Assembly (NCBI GenBank): GCA_009786025.1
Contig: WQUA01000007.1
Location: 1-64,000, forward strand
DNA length: 64,000 nucleotides
Origin: Pseudomonadota bacterium
GTDB lineage: Bacteria; Pseudomonadota; Gammaproteobacteria; Burkholderiales; Casimicrobiaceae
Direction of reading: 5' to 3'
In this document: positions 62,041-64,000 of the stretch, one piece after another
Layout of the letters: every line of letters begins with the position of its first letter
Numbering within the stretch: position 1 is the first letter of the stretch
Notes under the pieces: model-generated
Databases searched by the model: none
What the model was told of the DNA's origin: nothing
What the model saw: only the letters and a program-made list of their open reading frames with translations
Position numbers and translations under genes: made by a program

Positions 62041-62853
62041 ATGCTTGGAGCCATCATTGGCGACATCGTGGGTTCGATTTACGAATGGCACAACATCAAG
62101 ACGAAAACGTTTCCGTTTTTCAACGAGCGTTGCCATTTCACTGACGACACGGTGATGACTATTGCTGTGGCAGAAGCCCTGACGAACGGAAGAGCCTCCG
62201 ATGACTTCATCGACGCCATGAAAAAGTATGGCAAGCTATACCCGCGTTGTGGCTATGGCCGCCATTTCCATCGCTGGGTAAAGCTTGACAACCGCGAGCC
62301 GTACAACAGTTGGGGCAATGGCTCCGCCATGCGAGTTGCGCCCTGTGCGTGGTACGCAAAATCTCTTGCTGACGCCGAAGACTTGGCCGAGCGTTCTGCT
62401 GCCGTGACCCATAATCACCCCGAAGGGATCAAAGGAGCGCAAGCAACCGCAGCGGCGATTTATCTCGCCCGAACAGGAACGGACAAGGCCGGCATCAAGG
62501 CGTATGTGGAAAATAAATACGGCTACGATCTGACCCGTACGCTCGATGAAATTCGCTCCACCTATCAGTTTGATGTGAGTTGCCAAGGAACCGTGCCGCC
62601 GGCGATCATCGCTTTTCTGGAGAGCAATGGGTTTGAGGACGCCATTCGCAACGCGATTTCGCTGGGCGGCGACAGCGATACGCTTGCTGCGATTACAGGG
62701 AGTATCGCCGAAGCCGCTTATGGAATACCGGAGCCTCTTTTGGCCGAAGCTTTACGTTTCCTCGATGACCGGTTGACCCTCGCTGTCAACGCATGGCGAA
62801 CCCAAAAACCCTATCTCGCATCAATGGGAATGCCTGAAACGCGCTTGAATTGA
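62041..62853 (+). CDS. ADP-ribosylglycohydrolase family protein
   Basis: [27 protein letters not shown]...[37 protein letters not shown] gaggag before ATG 62041. Confidence 0.92.
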   Translation: MLGAIIGDIVGSIYEWHNIKTKTFPFFNERCHFTDDTVMTIAVAEALTNGRASDDFIDAMKKYGKLYPRCGYGRHFHRWVKLDNREPYNSWGNGSAMRVAPCAWYAKSLADAEDLAERSAAVTHNHPEGIKGAQATAAAIYLARTGTDKAGIKAYVENKYGYDLTRTLDEIRSTYQFDVSCQGTVPPAIIAFLESNGFEDAIRNAISLGGDSDTLAAITGSIAEAAYGIPEPLLAEALRFLDDRLTLAVNAWRTQKPYLASMGMPETRLN

Positions 62854-62900
62854 AAGAGGGTATCTATGCACCAAACGGACACATCGCGCGAAAGGAAAGC

Positions 62901-63956
62901 ATGAGCGGAAAAGAGAAAGCATCAGCGTCGGAACTGAGCCTTGAATTTCCGGCAACGGGAAAACGGCTGCAATATTTGTGTGGGCCGATGGAGTCGCATC
63001 TGCGGGAAATCGAGACGGCGCTGCGGGTGACGCTTCAACACCGACATGGCGTTTTTCGCATTCATGGCGCGGCGGCGGACACCGGGCGGGCGGCAGCGGT
63101 TTTGCAGGCGTTGTATGCGCAAGCAAAAAAATCGTTGAGCCTGGAAGAAGTACAACTGATGTTGGCGGAAAGTGCGGCGAAAAAAAGGGTAGAGAAGGAT
63201 GCAACAAGCGACGCGAAAATATCGTCGCCAACGACGGTGACACATTTGCACACGCGCAAAGCGACGCTGAAAGCGCGCACCGCGAACCAGCAAACCTATC
63301 TCGACGCGATTGCAACGCACGATATTACTTTTGGCATCGGCCCTGCCGGCACCGGCAAAACCTACTTGGCGGTAGCGATGGCAGTTGATGCGCTGGAGCG
63401 CGACGCCGTGCAGCGAATTGTGCTGGTGCGGCCTGCTGTAGAAGCGGGCGAACGCCTGGGTTTTTTGCCGGGCGATCTGGCGCAGAAAGTTGATCCGTAT
63501 CTGCGGCCGTTGTACGACGCGCTCTACGATCTGCTCGGTTTCGACAAAACGCTGCGGTTGCTCGAACGACAGACGATAGAAATCGCGCCGCTGGCGTACA
63601 TGCGCGGACGTACCTTGAACGGCGCCTTCATCATTCTCGATGAAGCGCAGAACACCACACCGGAGCAGATGAAAATGTTTTTGACGCGCGTCGGCTTCGG
63701 CGCGAAAGTGGTGGTGACCGGCGATATTACGCAGATCGACCTACCGGGCGCTCAGCGTTCGGGGTTGATCGAGGCCGAAGCGATTCTGTACAAGGTTTCC
63801 GGCATTGCTTTTTCGTATTTCACCAGCGTTGACGTGGTGCGCCATCCGGTCGTGCAGCGCATTGTCGAAGCGTATGCAAAATATGAACAAGACCGTGAAC
63901 CAGGCGGCAGCGGCGCGCCACGCCGACGCTTATCAACGAAAGCGCCACGCTCATGA
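62901..63956 (+). CDS. phoH: PhoH-like ATPase (YbeZ)
   Basis: [63 protein letters not shown] 62901 after aaagga. Confidence 0.94.
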   Translation: MSGKEKASASELSLEFPATGKRLQYLCGPMESHLREIETALRVTLQHRHGVFRIHGAAADTGRAAAVLQALYAQAKKSLSLEEVQLMLAESAAKKRVEKDATSDAKISSPTTVTHLHTRKATLKARTANQQTYLDAIATHDITFGIGPAGTGKTYLAVAMAVDALERDAVQRIVLVRPAVEAGERLGFLPGDLAQKVDPYLRPLYDALYDLLGFDKTLRLLERQTIEIAPLAYMRGRTLNGAFIILDEAQNTTPEQMKMFLTRVGFGAKVVVTGDITQIDLPGAQRSGLIEAEAILYKVSGIAFSYFTSVDVVRHPVVQRIVEAYAKYEQDREPGGSGAPRRRLSTKAPRS

Positions 63957-64000
63957 AACCATCACCCCAAACACCGACATTGACACTGTGTGTTCAACAA
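63953..64000 (+). CDS. Start of the next gene, probably rRNA maturation factor ybeY (truncated by window end)
   Basis: ATGA overlap with phoH stop; [16 protein letters not shown]...; inferred from the usual miaB-phoH-ybeY order. Confidence 0.5.
   Translation, partial: MKPSPQTPTLTLCVQQ

Noticed and set aside
59182-62853. Toxin-antitoxin or anti-phage (ADP-ribosylation) defence module
   Set aside because: A glycohydrolase is present but no ADP-ribosyltransferase partner (DarT/DraT-like) is nearby; the neighbours are housekeeping genes.
62850-62900. Upstream start for phoH (TTG at 62850)
   Set aside because: TTG start without a convincing SD; ATG 62901 has aaagga upstream.

Overview
The window is a contiguous, mostly single-copy proteobacterial chromosome segment with densely packed housekeeping genes. 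I found no phage, integrase, transposase, cas genes or rRNA. It starts inside the 3' end of a surface protein with an InlB-like repeat and an IPTL/VPTL-CTERM sorting tail. It then carries hisL-hisGDCBHAF(IE), a DUF192 gene, a Bcr/CflA transporter, an M50 protease, trpS-scpA-scpB-rluB, rplU-rpmA, ispDF, valS, recJ(-), a Dabb gene, lolC/E-lolD, a DUF1287 gene, trpL-trpE-G-D-C(F)-B-A, oxyR(-), galU/ligA/zipA-like(-), an EamA gene, smc(-), nrdA-nrdB, a DUF2461 gene, tRNA-Cys(GCA), an MdtD-like transporter, speED(-), tkt-gap-pgk, a LysE gene, and miaB-metalloprotease-ADP-ribosylglycohydrolase-phoH-ybeY (truncated at the window end). The most notable signals are these. (1) Two complete ribosome-mediated attenuators lie below the supplied ORF length cutoff: a His leader peptide (MKNAFPFVAHHHHPD) and a Trp leader peptide (31 aa with tandem WW), each with terminator and antiterminator pairings readable in the sequence. 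(2) The his and trp operons look enteric/Vibrio-type, while the surrounding genes (Smc-ScpAB, OxyR, IPTL-CTERM) look non-enteric and possibly betaproteobacterial. (3) Families of dispersed palindromic and low-complexity intergenic repeats have entered coding sequence, in frame inside trpE and as the C-terminal tails of rluB, trpA and oxyR. (4) A probable tandem NrdR-box plus DnaA-box control region precedes nrdA. All assignments come from reading the sequence and recalled family knowledge; no database search was run.
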